Positions 1 through 9,399 are shown, numbered from the stretch's first letter. The stretch is 64,000 nt of DNA from Kribbella sp. VKM Ac-2568 (GCF_004345365.1 NZ_SLVF01000010.1:62001-126000), one strand, 5' to 3'. Program-made: numbers and translations. The notes: generated from the sequence alone by a model not told the origin.

Positions 1-1
1 G

Positions 2-772
2 CGGATCGTCAAGGGGATCCCGCTCGCCGACTACGCGGGGTACCTGGACGAGCGAGCGACGTTCCTGGGCCAGTGGGGTCTGCGGGCCACCCGCGGCGCC
101 GACGGTCCGTCGTACGACGAGCTGGTCGAGAGCGAGGGCCGGCCGCGGCTGCGGATGTGGATGGACCGGGTGCACACCGAGGGCATCCTCGAGGCGGCGG
201 TGGTCTACGGGTACTGGCCCTGCTACTCCAAGGGCAACAGCCTCGTGGTGCTGGATCCCGGCTCTCACACGGAGCTGCACCGGTTCGAGTTCCCGAGGCA
301 GCGCCGGGACCGGTTCCTCTGCCTGGCGGACTTCTTCCGGCCGAAGGATTCCGGCGAGCTCGACGTGGTCGGGTTCCACCTGGTCACGATGGGCCCGAAG
401 GTGGCCGAGGTGACGGGGGAGCTGTTCGCGCGGAACGCCTACCGGGACTACCTGGAACTGCACGGGTTGTCCGTGCAGCTGACGGAGGCGCTCGCGGAGT
501 ACTGGCATTCCCGGGTGCGCGACGAGCTGGGGTTCGGCGGCGAGGACGGCGACCTGGACGGGATGCTGCGGGACCAGGCGTACCGCGGCTCGAGGTACTC
601 GTTCGGGTACCCGGCGTGCCCGGATTTGGAGGACCGGGCGAAACTGGTGGGGTTGTTGAGGCCGGAACGGATCGGCGTCCACCTATCTGAGGAGCTGCAG
701 TTGCACCCGGAACAGTCCACCGACGCCCTGGTGGTTCACCACCCCGAAGCGAAGTACTTCAACGCCTCATGA
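2..772 (+). CDS. metH: Cobalamin-dependent methionine synthase, C-terminal part (partial)
   Basis: This is the 3' end of methionine synthase, which transfers a methyl group from methyltetrahydrofolate to homocysteine through cobalamin. The frame is already open at the window edge, so the gene is cut by the window rather than truncated. The visible part corresponds to the reactivation (AdoMet-binding) domain: it contains the run RGSRYSFGYPACPD, matching the R-x-x-x-GYPACPD signature that binds S-adenosylmethionine during reductive reactivation, and the conserved GFHLVTMG/AEYWH region. The stop codon overlaps the start of the next gene by four bases (ATGA), implying translational coupling. Identification is confident from the activation-domain motifs alone; the folate, homocysteine and cobalamin domains lie outside the window. 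Confidence 0.95.
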   Translation, partial: RIVKGIPLADYAGYLDERATFLGQWGLRATRGADGPSYDELVESEGRPRLRMWMDRVHTEGILEAAVVYGYWPCYSKGNSLVVLDPGSHTELHRFEFPRQRRDRFLCLADFFRPKDSGELDVVGFHLVTMGPKVAEVTGELFARNAYRDYLELHGLSVQLTEALAEYWHSRVRDELGFGGEDGDLDGMLRDQAYRGSRYSFGYPACPDLEDRAKLVGLLRPERIGVHLSEELQLHPEQSTDALVVHHPEAKYFNAS

Positions 773-1419
773 CCCTTCAAGCGGTGCTCTGGGACATGGA
801 CGGCACGCTGGTGGATTCCGAACCGATCTGGGCCCGGGTGCAGATCGACCTGCTGGCCTCGCTTGGCGCGACCTGGACGATCGAGGACTGCGTCTCCCTG
901 GTCGGCAGCGGCCTCGGTGACGCGGTGAAGGTGTGGATGTCGCGCATCCCGGCCGGGGCGATCGAGGCCGACGAGCTGGCCGGGCGGATGTACGCCGAGG
1001 TGGAACGCTCGCTGAAGGAGGAGGTCGACTTCCGCCCCGGCGCGGTCGAGCTCCTGCAGGCGCTCAAGCGCGAGGGGATCCCCTGCGCGCTGGTGTCGGC
1101 GTCGTACCGGGTGATGATCGACGCGGTGCTGTCGCACCTGCCGCCGGACCTGTTCGACGTGATCGTCGCCGGGGACGAGGTGACCAACAACAAGCCGCAC
1201 CCCGAGCCCTACCTGACCGCCGCCCGCGAGCTGGACGTCGATCCGGTCGACTGTGTGGTGATCGAGGACTCACCAGGCGGTACTGCGTCCGGGACCGCGG
1301 CCGGTGCGTTCGTCGTCGTTGTGCCGCAGTGGGTGGAGATCCCGGCGGGGCCGCGACGGCAAGTGATCGAGTCGCTCGAGACCGTCACGCCGGACGCGCT
1401 GCGAGACCTGCTCCGTTGA
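769..1419 (+). CDS. HAD-superfamily phosphatase (beta-phosphoglucomutase-like)
   Basis: A 216-residue HAD hydrolase. Motif I is DMDGT with the nucleophile Asp9 and general acid Asp11. Motif II lies at ALVSAS, and motifs III/IV at NNKPHPEPY and VIEDSPGG. The helical cap between residues ~15 and ~80 places it in the phosphoglycolate phosphatase/beta-phosphoglucomutase subgroup. The substrate cannot be read from the sequence. The ATG overlaps the metH stop by four bases, so the two are probably co-translated; this pairing is common in actinobacteria and suggests a housekeeping or metabolite-repair role linked to one-carbon metabolism (inference). Length and motifs are normal for the family. Confidence 0.9.
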   Translation: MTLQAVLWDMDGTLVDSEPIWARVQIDLLASLGATWTIEDCVSLVGSGLGDAVKVWMSRIPAGAIEADELAGRMYAEVERSLKEEVDFRPGAVELLQALKREGIPCALVSASYRVMIDAVLSHLPPDLFDVIVAGDEVTNNKPHPEPYLTAARELDVDPVDCVVIEDSPGGTASGTAAGAFVVVVPQWVEIPAGPRRQVIESLETVTPDALRDLLR

Positions 1420-1469
1420 CGGGATACCTTCTTTCTGGGACCCGCGGGGGTGTTCTGGGGAAGGGTGGA

Positions 1470-3038
1470 ATGGTGACAGTGCTGTGGCGCCGGGGCGCCT
1501 GGGTGGTCGCGGTCGGCGTGCTGGCGGGATCTCTCGCAGCCTGCGGCAAGCCCGCCCAGACCACGCACCAGGGTGGTGAGGCGCCGAAGGACATGGTCCT
1601 CAAGGTCGTCACCGCAGACACCGTCACCTCGCTCGACCCGGCCGGTCCCGCCGAGGTCGGGTCCCGCACCCTGCAGGCGAACCTCTACCAGACCCTGCTG
1701 ACGATGACCCCGGACAAGCCGACCCCGGTGCCGGACGCCGCCGACTGCCAGTACGACGCGCCCACGACGTACACGTGCAGCCTGAAGAACGGGCTGACCT
1801 TCCCGAATGGGCACAAGCTGACCTCGTCGGACGTGAAGTTCAGCTTCGACCGGATGCTGCGGCTGAAGACCCCGGGCGGTCCGGCGGCGTTGTTCGGGTC
1901 GGTCGCCTCGGTGAGCACGCCGGACGAGCTGACCGCGGTGTTCACCCTGAAGAAGCCGGACGCGCGGCTGCCGTACCTGCTGACCATCACCGGCGCCTCG
2001 ATCGTGGACGAGGAGTCCTACCCGGCGTCGAAGCTGGTGAACGACAAGGCGATCGGCAGCGGGCCGTACCAACTCACGTCGTACAAGCCGGGCGTGCGGG
2101 CAGTGCTCGCCAAGTTCAGGAAGTACAAGGGCGCGCGCGGGGCGCTGAACGACGGCGTCGAGGTGAGTTTCGTCTCAGACGCGACGTCGCTGACCAACGT
2201 GATGACCCAGGGCAAGGCCGACCTCGGAGTGCACGGGTTCGGGCCCGGCGCGCTGGACCGGCTGCGTACGGCGAACCAGGTGCAGGTGGTCCAGGCGCCG
2301 TCCGCGGAGATCCGTTTCTTCGCCTTCAGCATGAAGTCTCTCGTCGCCCGCAGGCCCGCCGTACGACGGGCCGTGGCGCAGCTGATCGATCGCCAGGCCA
2401 TCGCGAAGAAGGCGTACGGCGATCGCGCCACCCCGCTGTACTCCGTGGTTCCGCCGGGATTCGGCGGTCAGGTGGACGCGTTCCGCTCGCAATACCAGGA
2501 GCCGAGCAAGACCGCAGCTGCCGCGATCCTGCGTGACGGGGGCATCACCACGCCAGTGACGCTCACGGTCGGCTGGACGCCCGCGCAGTACGGCGCGGGC
2601 GCCAAGGCGGAGGTGCTCGAGCTGAAGCGGCAACTGGAGGTGTCGGGGTTGTTCAAGGTGGTCCTGCGCAGCGTCGAGGGGCCGCGGTACCAGCAGCTGG
2701 CCCGGGCCGGGGCGTTCGACCTGTACCACGCCGGCTGGCTGCCCGACTACCCCGACAGCGATGACTACCTGGCGCCGTTCCTCCGCGATGGGGGGCTCTA
2801 CCAGAACGGCTATCGGAGCGCGGCGGCGACCAAGCTGCTGGATCAGGAGATCGCCGAGCAGAACCAGCTCGATCGCGAAGAGTCACTGAAGAGCCTGCAG
2901 TTGCTGATCGCTCAGGAAGCACCCGTCATCCCGACCTGGCAGGGGCAGTTGCCGGTGGTCGCGGCCAAGGGTTTGCAGAACGTGGCGGAGGCGGCGAACC
3001 CACTGTCATTCGTCTACTTTTCAGGCTTGCGGAAGTAA
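1470..3038 (+). CDS. ABC transporter substrate-binding lipoprotein (SBP family 5), copy 1
   Basis: A 522-residue extracellular solute-binding protein of family 5 (DppA/OppA type) that would deliver peptides or similar solutes to the permeases downstream. It starts with a basic n-region, a hydrophobic stretch and a lipobox ending LAAC, so Cys25 should be lipidated and the protein anchored outside the membrane. Family features include the early SLDPAGPAEVGS segment, the LKNGLTFPNGHKLTSSDVKFSFDR signature (split here as LKNGLTFPNGHKL and TSSDVKFSFDR), and GSGPYQLTSYKPG. The start at 1470 was chosen because a purine-rich ribosome site (GGGGAAGGG) lies just upstream and it yields a complete signal peptide. 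It is the first of two divergent SBP paralogues in this locus and is separated from the next gene by ~250 bp, so it may have its own transcript. Confidence 0.9.
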   Translation: MVTVLWRRGAWVVAVGVLAGSLAACGKPAQTTHQGGEAPKDMVLKVVTADTVTSLDPAGPAEVGSRTLQANLYQTLLTMTPDKPTPVPDAADCQYDAPTTYTCSLKNGLTFPNGHKLTSSDVKFSFDRMLRLKTPGGPAALFGSVASVSTPDELTAVFTLKKPDARLPYLLTITGASIVDEESYPASKLVNDKAIGSGPYQLTSYKPGVRAVLAKFRKYKGARGALNDGVEVSFVSDATSLTNVMTQGKADLGVHGFGPGALDRLRTANQVQVVQAPSAEIRFFAFSMKSLVARRPAVRRAVAQLIDRQAIAKKAYGDRATPLYSVVPPGFGGQVDAFRSQYQEPSKTAAAAILRDGGITTPVTLTVGWTPAQYGAGAKAEVLELKRQLEVSGLFKVVLRSVEGPRYQQLARAGAFDLYHAGWLPDYPDSDDYLAPFLRDGGLYQNGYRSAAATKLLDQEIAEQNQLDREESLKSLQLLIAQEAPVIPTWQGQLPVVAAKGLQNVAEAANPLSFVYFSGLRK

Positions 3039-3285
3039 TGAGGCGGGTGCGGCGACCTGCTACTGCCTGGACTTCTCCCATCACGCACAGCGAGGCGATC
3101 GCAACCCCGGGTAGGGGCATGCTTTACTGCGAGTTGTCCCACGATACGGGACGATTTCCTGCGCATCACGATCGGGCAACGCAGCACTTTCCGCGTTTGA
3201 CTCCGGGCAGTAATGGCGGCAGGTTAAGGCGGCAGCTACACCGGTTTCCGCCGGTCCGACGACTTGAGGCAGGGGTACCCATCGC

Positions 3286-4278
3286 GTGACTACACCACTC
3301 GAGGTCGAGCCGGGATCGGCGTCGGCACAGCCGGAAGCCGTGGTCCAGGGCGTCGGCAAGATCGAGGGTCGGTCGCTCTGGCAGATCTCGTGGATCCGGC
3401 TCAAGCGGGACAAGGTCGCGCTCGCCGGTGGTGCTGTCGTCCTGCTGCTGATCCTGGTGGCGACCTTCGCTCCGCTGATCTGCAAGATCATCGGCGTCAC
3501 GCCGAACGACTTCCACCAGGACCTGATCGATCCGTCGCTGCAGACCCCGATCGGCAAGTGGAACGGCATCAGTGCGGACCACCCGTTCGGGATCGAGCCC
3601 GTGAACGGCCGCGACATCTTCGCCCGGATCGTCTACGGAGCCCGGATCTCGCTGCTGATCGCCTTCCTGGCGACGCTGCTCTCGGTGGGCATCGGCACGG
3701 TGGCGGGGGTCGTGGCCGGATACTTCGGCGGCTGGGTCGACTCCCTGATCAGCCGGCTGATGGACATCTTCCTGGCCTTCCCGCTGGTGCTGTTCGCGCT
3801 GGCGCTGGTCGGCGCCGTGCCGGACCAGCTGCTCGGACTGAAGGGCGACTCCCTGCGGGTGGCGCTGATCGTGTTCATCATCGGTTTCTTCAGCTGGCCC
3901 TACATCGGCCGGATCATCCGCGGCCAGACGCTGTCGCTGCGGGAGCGGGAGTTCGTCGACGCGGCCCGGAGCCTCGGCGCCCGCCGTCCGTACATCCTGT
4001 TCACCGAGCTGCTGCCGAACCTGATCGCCCCGATCCTGGTGTACGCCACGCTGCTGATCCCGACCAACGTGCTGTTCGAGGCGGGTCTGTCGTACCTCGG
4101 CGTGGGTGTCCGGCCGCCGACGGCCAGCTGGGGCGACATGCTGTCCATCGCGGCGAACTGGTACCAGGTCGCGCCGCTCTACATGGTTCCGCCCGGCCTG
4201 GCCATCTTCATCACGGTGCTGGCCTTCAATCTCTTCGGCGACGGGCTGCGAGACGCCCTCGACCCGCGGTCGCGATAG
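3286..4278 (+). CDS. Dipeptide/oligopeptide ABC transporter permease (DppC-like)
   Basis: A 330-residue integral membrane permease of the DppC/OppC class. A hydrophobic helix near residues 45-65 follows an amphipathic N-terminus typical of OppC. After a periplasmic-side loop containing HPFGIEPVNGRDIFARI, five more membrane segments follow. The EAA loop that contacts the ATPase reads EFVDAARSLGARRPYILF. It starts with GTG. It should pair with the DppB-type permease at 6212, although a substrate-binding protein gene lies between the two, an unusual order. The 247-bp upstream gap holds only a weak 5-bp inverted repeat (GTCCC/GGGAC near 3136-3152) and no gene I can support. Confidence 0.93.
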   Translation: MTTPLEVEPGSASAQPEAVVQGVGKIEGRSLWQISWIRLKRDKVALAGGAVVLLLILVATFAPLICKIIGVTPNDFHQDLIDPSLQTPIGKWNGISADHPFGIEPVNGRDIFARIVYGARISLLIAFLATLLSVGIGTVAGVVAGYFGGWVDSLISRLMDIFLAFPLVLFALALVGAVPDQLLGLKGDSLRVALIVFIIGFFSWPYIGRIIRGQTLSLREREFVDAARSLGARRPYILFTELLPNLIAPILVYATLLIPTNVLFEAGLSYLGVGVRPPTASWGDMLSIAANWYQVAPLYMVPPGLAIFITVLAFNLFGDGLRDALDPRSR

Positions 4279-4333
4279 GACTTCTCTCCAACCAGGGAGC
4301 CTGGCTCTCACGAAAAAAGGGGTGCAACAACAG

Positions 4334-6115
4334 ATGAGATGGAATCGCATCACGACGGCCACCGCCGTCAGTGCGGCCGTCGCCTTGAGCCTGGCGGCTT
4401 GCGGGGGCAATGACAACTCGGGCAGCGGCTCCGGCAGCGGCAGCGGCGACACTGCCAAGGCCGAGTACAACTCGGCCGTCACCGGGACATACAACCCGAG
4501 CGACAAAAAGGGTGGCACGCTCCGTATGGCCATCACCGAGAAGTGGGACTCCACGGACCCCGGTGACACCTACTACGGCCTGTCCTGGAACCTGGTGCGC
4601 AACTACGTCCGGCCGCTGATGGTCTTCAAGTCGGCTCCGGGCAAGCAGGGCGCTGAGGTCGTTCCGGACCTCGCCGAGGCCGCCGGTGTGCCGAGTGACG
4701 ACGCCAAGACCTGGACCTACAAGATCCGCAAGGGCGTCAAGTACGAGGACGGCACCGAGGTCACCTCGAAGGACGTCAAGTACGCCGTTGCCCGCTCGCT
4801 GGACAAGGCGACGCTACCGAACGGCCCGACGTACTTCAACGACTTCCTGCTGGACGTGCCGAAGGGCTACAGCGTCTACAAAGACAAGTCGCTGGCCGGT
4901 GTCGCCAAGGCGATCGAGACCCCGGACGACCAGACCATCGTCTTCCACCTGAACAAGTCGTTCTCCGGCTTCGACTACTTCGCCCAACTGCCGGCCACCG
5001 CACCGGTCCCGCAGGCCAAGGACACCGGGTCGAAGTACCAGCTGCACCCGATCGCGACCGGTCCGTACAAGTTCGAGAGCCACGACCCGAACAAGGGCCT
5101 GACGCTGATCCGCAACGACCAGTACGACCCGGCCTCCGACCCGAACTCGGGCCGCAAGGCGCTGCCGGACAAGATCACGGTCGCCTACAACGTGAACGGT
5201 GCCGACATCGACAACCGCCTGCAGGCCGGTGACCTCGACGTCGACATCGCCGGTACCGGTGTGCTGGCGGAGACCCAGGCGAAGATCCTGGGGAACCCGC
5301 AGCTGAAGGCGAACGCCGACAACGTCCCGGCGCCGCGGCTGAACTTCACCGTGTTCAACGGCGAGGTCAAGCCGCTGGACAACATCAACTGCCGCAAGGC
5401 GATCCTCTACGCGGCCGACCATGAGGGCTACCAGCGTGCATACGGCGGTCCGGTCGGTGGCGACATCGCCACCAACATGATGCCGCCGCTGGTGACCGGC
5501 GCGGTGAAGTTCGACGACTACGGCTTCGAGGCCGACAAGAACGGCAACGTGGACAAGGCGAAGGAGGCGCTGACGGCGTGCGGCATGCCGACCGGCTTCA
5601 GCACCAACATCGCGTACCGGGCGGACCGACCCAAGGAGAAGGCGGTCGCGGAGTCGCTGCAGCAGTCGCTGAAGCGGGTCGGCATCAACCTGACCCCGAA
5701 GGGTTTCCCGACCGGTGACTACACCAAGCTGTACGCCGGCAAGCCGGACTACGCGAAGGCCAACAGCCTCGGCCTGATCGTCTACAGCTGGGGTGCTGAC
5801 TGGCCGGACGGCTTCGGCTTCCTGAGCCAGATCGTCGACAGCCGGGTCATCCGCGCCACCGGTGGTAACACCAACCTCGGCGTCCGGATCCCCGAGGTCG
5901 ACACTTTGATCGACCAGGCGCTGAAGGAGACTGACAAGGCGGCCCGCGAGAAGATCTGGGTCGACGTCGACAAGAAGGTCATGGAGCAGGCCGCGGTACT
6001 GCCGGGCATCTGGGCCAAGGGCCTGCTGTACCGGCCGACCACCTTGTCGAACGTGTTCGTGAGCGACAGCCAGAACATGTACGACTACGCCAGCATCGGT
6101 GTGGCCCAGAAGTAG
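4334..6115 (+). CDS. ABC transporter substrate-binding lipoprotein (SBP family 5), copy 2
   Basis: A 593-residue family 5 solute-binding protein, longer than copy 1 and clearly diverged from it. The signal peptide ends in the lipobox LAAC with Cys23 as the lipid site, followed by a Gly/Ser-rich flexible linker (residues ~25-40). Family motifs include KGGTLRMAITEKWDSTDPG, the KIRKGVKYEDGTEVTSKDV segment and the ATGPYKFESHDP region. It lies between the DppC- and DppB-type permease genes. A strong stem-loop immediately downstream (6166-6199) probably shields its mRNA, so the binding protein can be made in excess over the membrane components, as in many importers (inference). The ATG at 4334 gives a complete signal peptide. 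Confidence 0.92.
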   Translation: MRWNRITTATAVSAAVALSLAACGGNDNSGSGSGSGSGDTAKAEYNSAVTGTYNPSDKKGGTLRMAITEKWDSTDPGDTYYGLSWNLVRNYVRPLMVFKSAPGKQGAEVVPDLAEAAGVPSDDAKTWTYKIRKGVKYEDGTEVTSKDVKYAVARSLDKATLPNGPTYFNDFLLDVPKGYSVYKDKSLAGVAKAIETPDDQTIVFHLNKSFSGFDYFAQLPATAPVPQAKDTGSKYQLHPIATGPYKFESHDPNKGLTLIRNDQYDPASDPNSGRKALPDKITVAYNVNGADIDNRLQAGDLDVDIAGTGVLAETQAKILGNPQLKANADNVPAPRLNFTVFNGEVKPLDNINCRKAILYAADHEGYQRAYGGPVGGDIATNMMPPLVTGAVKFDDYGFEADKNGNVDKAKEALTACGMPTGFSTNIAYRADRPKEKAVAESLQQSLKRVGINLTPKGFPTGDYTKLYAGKPDYAKANSLGLIVYSWGADWPDGFGFLSQIVDSRVIRATGGNTNLGVRIPEVDTLIDQALKETDKAAREKIWVDVDKKVMEQAAVLPGIWAKGLLYRPTTLSNVFVSDSQNMYDYASIGVAQK

Positions 6116-6165
6116 TAGCGGGCTGCTCTGACCATTATTCGCAGCAGAGGTAGGTGAAGGCTGAC

Positions 6166-6199
6166 GGTGGCCGGTGATCACGTGTGATCACCGGCCACC
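6166..6199 (+). promoter_or_regulatory. Intercistronic perfect stem-loop between SBP and permease genes
   Basis: A perfect inverted repeat with 16-bp arms (ggtggccggtgatcac and its complement) and only two bases between them. It lies 50 bp after the SBP stop and 13 bp before the DppB-like GTG start. No T-tract follows. It may act as a partial terminator or as a 3' mRNA-stabilising structure that sets the SBP:permease ratio. It also contains TGATCA-type half-sites, so a DNA-binding operator cannot be excluded. Confidence 0.8.
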
Positions 6200-6211
6200 A
6201 CGCCGAGCACG

Positions 6212-7225
6212 GTGTTCGCATATCTGGTCCGCCGGGTGATCGGAGCAGTGGTCCTGCTCTTCATCGTCACGGCTGTCACGTTCTCGATCTTCTTCATGGT
6301 CCCCAAGCTCGGCGGCGCGACCGCCGACGACCTGGCCTCGCGCTACGTCGGCAAGAGTGCGGGCGTGGAGCAGATCCACGAGACCGCAGTCAGGCTCGGC
6401 TTCACCGACCCTCTCTACGTGCAGTACGGCCGCTTCGTGAAGGGCCTGTTCGTCGGTCAGGAGTACAACTACGGTCCGGCGACGGAGCACTGCCCGGCGC
6501 CGTGCTTCGGCTACTCGTTCCTCACCCAGCAACCGGTCTGGCCGGACCTGGTCGACCGAATACCCGTTACTGCCTCGCTGGCCCTCGGGGCCGCCGTGAT
6601 CTGGCTGCTGGCCGGAGTCGGCACCGGTGTGGTGTCCGCGCTGAAACGTGGGTCGTTCCTGGACCGGTCGCTGATGTCGGTCGCGCTGGCCGGTGTCTCG
6701 CTGCCGATCTTCTTCACCGGTCTGCTGTCACTGTCGATCTTCAGTTACGGCCTCGGCTGGACGGCCCAGGGCGGTACCAACCCGATGGACGCGTCCAGCC
6801 CGTGGGAGTGGGCGTACGACCTGCTCCTTCCCTGGATCACGCTCGCGTTCCTGTACGCCGCGGCGTACGCCCGGCTCACCCGGGCAGGCATGCTCGAGAC
6901 CATGAACGAGGACTTCGTCCGGACCGCGCGGGCCAAGGGCCTGACCGAGCGGACCGTGGTCGTGGAACACGGCCTGCGCTCCGCGCTGACGCCGATCCTG
7001 ACCATCTTCGGTCTGGACCTCGGCCTGCTGCTGGGCGGCGCGATCCTGACCGAGACGACCTTCTCACTGCCCGGCATCGGGCAGTACGCCGTCATCGCGC
7101 TGCGGGCCAACGACCTGCCCAAGGTGCTCGGCGTGACCCTGGTCGCCGCCTTCTTCATCGTGGTGGCCAACCTGGTCGTCGATCTCCTGTACGCCGTCGT
7201 CGACCCGAGGGTGCGAATCTCGTGA
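6212..7225 (+). CDS. Dipeptide/oligopeptide ABC transporter permease (DppB-like)
   Basis: A 337-residue permease of the DppB/OppB class with the usual N-terminal signature: a membrane helix directly after FAYLVRRVIGAVVLLF, then a large external loop (residues ~35-110) carrying LGFTDPLYVQYGRFVKG. Five further membrane segments follow. The EAA loop reads EDFVRTARAKGLTERTVVVEHGLR, given here as EDFVRTARAKGL and TERTVVVEHGLR. It starts with GTG shortly after the 16-bp stem-loop. Its stop overlaps the GTG of the ATPase gene by four bases. It should form the translocation pore with the DppC-like protein. Confidence 0.93.
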   Translation: MFAYLVRRVIGAVVLLFIVTAVTFSIFFMVPKLGGATADDLASRYVGKSAGVEQIHETAVRLGFTDPLYVQYGRFVKGLFVGQEYNYGPATEHCPAPCFGYSFLTQQPVWPDLVDRIPVTASLALGAAVIWLLAGVGTGVVSALKRGSFLDRSLMSVALAGVSLPIFFTGLLSLSIFSYGLGWTAQGGTNPMDASSPWEWAYDLLLPWITLAFLYAAAYARLTRAGMLETMNEDFVRTARAKGLTERTVVVEHGLRSALTPILTIFGLDLGLLLGGAILTETTFSLPGIGQYAVIALRANDLPKVLGVTLVAAFFIVVANLVVDLLYAVVDPRVRIS

Positions 7226-8298
7226 CCGAACCTCAAGACCTCGTGACCCCTCAAGACACCGTCCAGCGGATCGAGCGCGGCGAGGCCTTCCTCGACGTCC
7301 GCGACCTCAAGGTGCATTTCCCGACTGACGACGGAGTGGTGAAGTCGGTCGACGGGATCTCGTTCCGGCTAGAGCGCGGCAAGACGCTCGGCATCGTGGG
7401 CGAGTCCGGCTCCGGCAAGAGCGTCACCAGCCTGTCGATCATGGGCCTGCACAAGGCCGGTACGGCGAGGATCAGCGGCGAGGTGTTCCTCGACGGGCAG
7501 GACCTGATCTCGGCCAGCCGCGAGGAGGTCCGCAAGCTCCGCGGCAAGCGGATGGCGATGATCTTCCAGGACCCGCTGTCGGCGATGCACCCGTTCTACA
7601 CCGTCGGCCACCAGATCATCGAGGCCTACCAGGTGCACAATGACGTGAGCAAGCAGGTCGCGCGCAAACATGCGGTCGCGATGCTCGATCGGGTCGGCAT
7701 CCCACAGCCGGACAAGCGGGTGGACGCCTACCCGCACCAGTTCTCCGGCGGCATGCGGCAGCGCGCGATGATCGCGATGGCGCTGTCCTGCGACCCCGAC
7801 CTGCTGATCGCGGACGAGCCGACCACCGCGCTCGACGTGACCGTCCAGGCGCAGATCCTGGACCTGATCAGGGACCTGCAGCGCGAGTTCAACTCGGCCG
7901 TCATCATCATCACGCACGACCTCGGTGTGGTCGCCGAACTGGCCGACGACATCCAGGTGATGTACGCCGGCCGGGCGATCGAGTACAGCACGGCCGAGGA
8001 CATCTTCGACCGGCCGCAGCACCCCTACACCTGGGGGCTGCTCGGCTCGATGCCGCGGATCGACCGGGAGCGCAGCGACCGGCTGATCCCGATCAAGGGC
8101 ACGCCGCCCAGCCTGATCAACGTGCCGCCGGGCTGCCCCTTCAACCCGCGCTGCAACTACGCGCACCTGAACGGCGGCTTGAGCGAGACCGAGCGGCCGG
8201 AACTGTTGGACATCGGTAACGGACACCAGGTGGCGTGCCACCTCACCCCGGAGCTGCGCAAGCAGAGCTGGGAAACCGACATCAAGCCGAAGCTGTGA
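7222..8298 (+). CDS. Dipeptide ABC transporter ATP-binding protein (DppD-like)
   Basis: A 358-residue ATPase that powers the importer. Walker A is GESGSGKS at about residues 60-67, the ABC signature is FSGGMRQR, Walker B is LLIADEPTTALD, and the switch histidine is in ITHDLG. The C-terminal region GCPFNPRCNYA...GHQVACHL is the Opp/Dpp-specific extension. It starts with GTG, overlapping the permease stop by four bases, and ends overlapping the next ATPase in the same way, so translation of the three genes looks coupled. It probably forms a heterodimer with the DppF-like protein. Confidence 0.94.
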   Translation: MTEPQDLVTPQDTVQRIERGEAFLDVRDLKVHFPTDDGVVKSVDGISFRLERGKTLGIVGESGSGKSVTSLSIMGLHKAGTARISGEVFLDGQDLISASREEVRKLRGKRMAMIFQDPLSAMHPFYTVGHQIIEAYQVHNDVSKQVARKHAVAMLDRVGIPQPDKRVDAYPHQFSGGMRQRAMIAMALSCDPDLLIADEPTTALDVTVQAQILDLIRDLQREFNSAVIIITHDLGVVAELADDIQVMYAGRAIEYSTAEDIFDRPQHPYTWGLLGSMPRIDRERSDRLIPIKGTPPSLINVPPGCPFNPRCNYAHLNGGLSETERPELLDIGNGHQVACHLTPELRKQSWETDIKPKL

Positions 8299-9383
8299 GC
8301 ACACAGGGGACTGACGGAGCAACCGTGACGACGACTGACACCGACTCGACCGCAGCGAAGTCGCCGACCGGCGAGGAGCTGCTGTCGGTGACGGGCCTGG
8401 TGAAGCACTTCCCGATCCGCAGGGGCGTGCTACAGCGCCAGACCGGCGCCGTGCAGGCAGTGGACGGCCTGGACTTCACCGTCACCAAGGGCGAGACGTT
8501 CTCGCTGGTGGGCGAGTCCGGTTGCGGCAAGACCACGACCGGGCGGCTGCTGACCCGGCTGCTCGAACCGACCGCGGGCAAGATCGTCTTCGAGGGCCGG
8601 GACATCACCCACATGTCCGAGGGCAAGATCCGGCCGCTGCGCAAAGACGTCCAGATGATCTTCCAGGACCCGTACGGCTCGCTGAACCCGCGCCACACCG
8701 TCGGCAAGATCGTCGGCGCGCCGTACAAGCTGCAGCACGTGAAGACCGAGGGCGGCACCAAGAAGGCCGTCCAGGAACTGCTCGAGCTGGTCGGCCTCAG
8801 CCCCGAGCACTACAACCGCTACCCGCACGAGTTCTCCGGCGGCCAGCGGCAACGGATCGGGATCGCCCGCACGCTCGCGCTGCGGCCGAAGCTGATCGTC
8901 GCCGACGAGCCGGTCTCCGCGCTCGATGTGTCGATCCAGGCCCAGGTGGTCAACCTGCTGGAGGACCTGCAGAACGAGTTCGACCTGACCTACGTGATGA
9001 TCGCGCACGACCTGTCCGTGGTCCGGCACGTGTCGGACCGGGTCGCGGTGATGTACCTGGGCAAGATCGTCGAGATCGCCGACCGGGTCGACCTCTACGA
9101 GACGCCGATGCACCCGTACACGCTCGCGCTGCTGTCCGCAGTACCGATCCCGGACACCAAGCGCAGGGCCAGGCAGGAGCGCATCCGCCTGCAGGGCGAC
9201 GTCCCCAGCCCGATCAACCCACCCCCGGCCTGCCGGTTCCACACCCGCTGCTGGAAGGCCCAGGACATCTGCAAGACGGTCGAACCGCCCCTGCTCCAGC
9301 TGGCGCCCGGCCACCAGACCGCGTGCCACTTCCCGGAGAACCAGCCAGGCGGCGACGCCCCCAAGACCGGCACCGCCGGCTGA
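8295..9383 (+). CDS. Dipeptide ABC transporter ATP-binding protein (DppF-like)
   Basis: A 362-residue ATPase, last gene of the importer operon. Walker A is GESGCGKT, the signature is FSGGQRQR, Walker B is LIVADEPVSALD, and the switch histidine is in IAHDLS. The C-terminal Opp/Dpp extension carries CRFHTRCWKAQDIC. The GTG at 8295 gives a four-base overlap with the preceding gene. An alternative GTG at 8325 has a better ribosome site (GGAG six bases upstream) and would shorten the Thr-rich N-terminus by ten residues. A strong hairpin terminator follows 16 bp after the stop. Confidence 0.93.
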   Translation: MSTQGTDGATVTTTDTDSTAAKSPTGEELLSVTGLVKHFPIRRGVLQRQTGAVQAVDGLDFTVTKGETFSLVGESGCGKTTTGRLLTRLLEPTAGKIVFEGRDITHMSEGKIRPLRKDVQMIFQDPYGSLNPRHTVGKIVGAPYKLQHVKTEGGTKKAVQELLELVGLSPEHYNRYPHEFSGGQRQRIGIARTLALRPKLIVADEPVSALDVSIQAQVVNLLEDLQNEFDLTYVMIAHDLSVVRHVSDRVAVMYLGKIVEIADRVDLYETPMHPYTLALLSAVPIPDTKRRARQERIRLQGDVPSPINPPPACRFHTRCWKAQDICKTVEPPLLQLAPGHQTACHFPENQPGGDAPKTGTAG

Positions 9384-9399
9384 CCTCTGCACCACTCAC

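Noticed and set aside
3136..3152. Operator GTCCC-N7-GGGAC before the DppC-like gene
   Set aside because: Five-base arms in a GC-rich region are too weak to support a site.
3166..4569. 467-codon minus-strand frame opposite the DppC-like gene
   Set aside because: Low-complexity His/Gln/Arg/Asp-rich translation typical of the antisense of a high-GC gene; the plus-strand permease explains the sequence.
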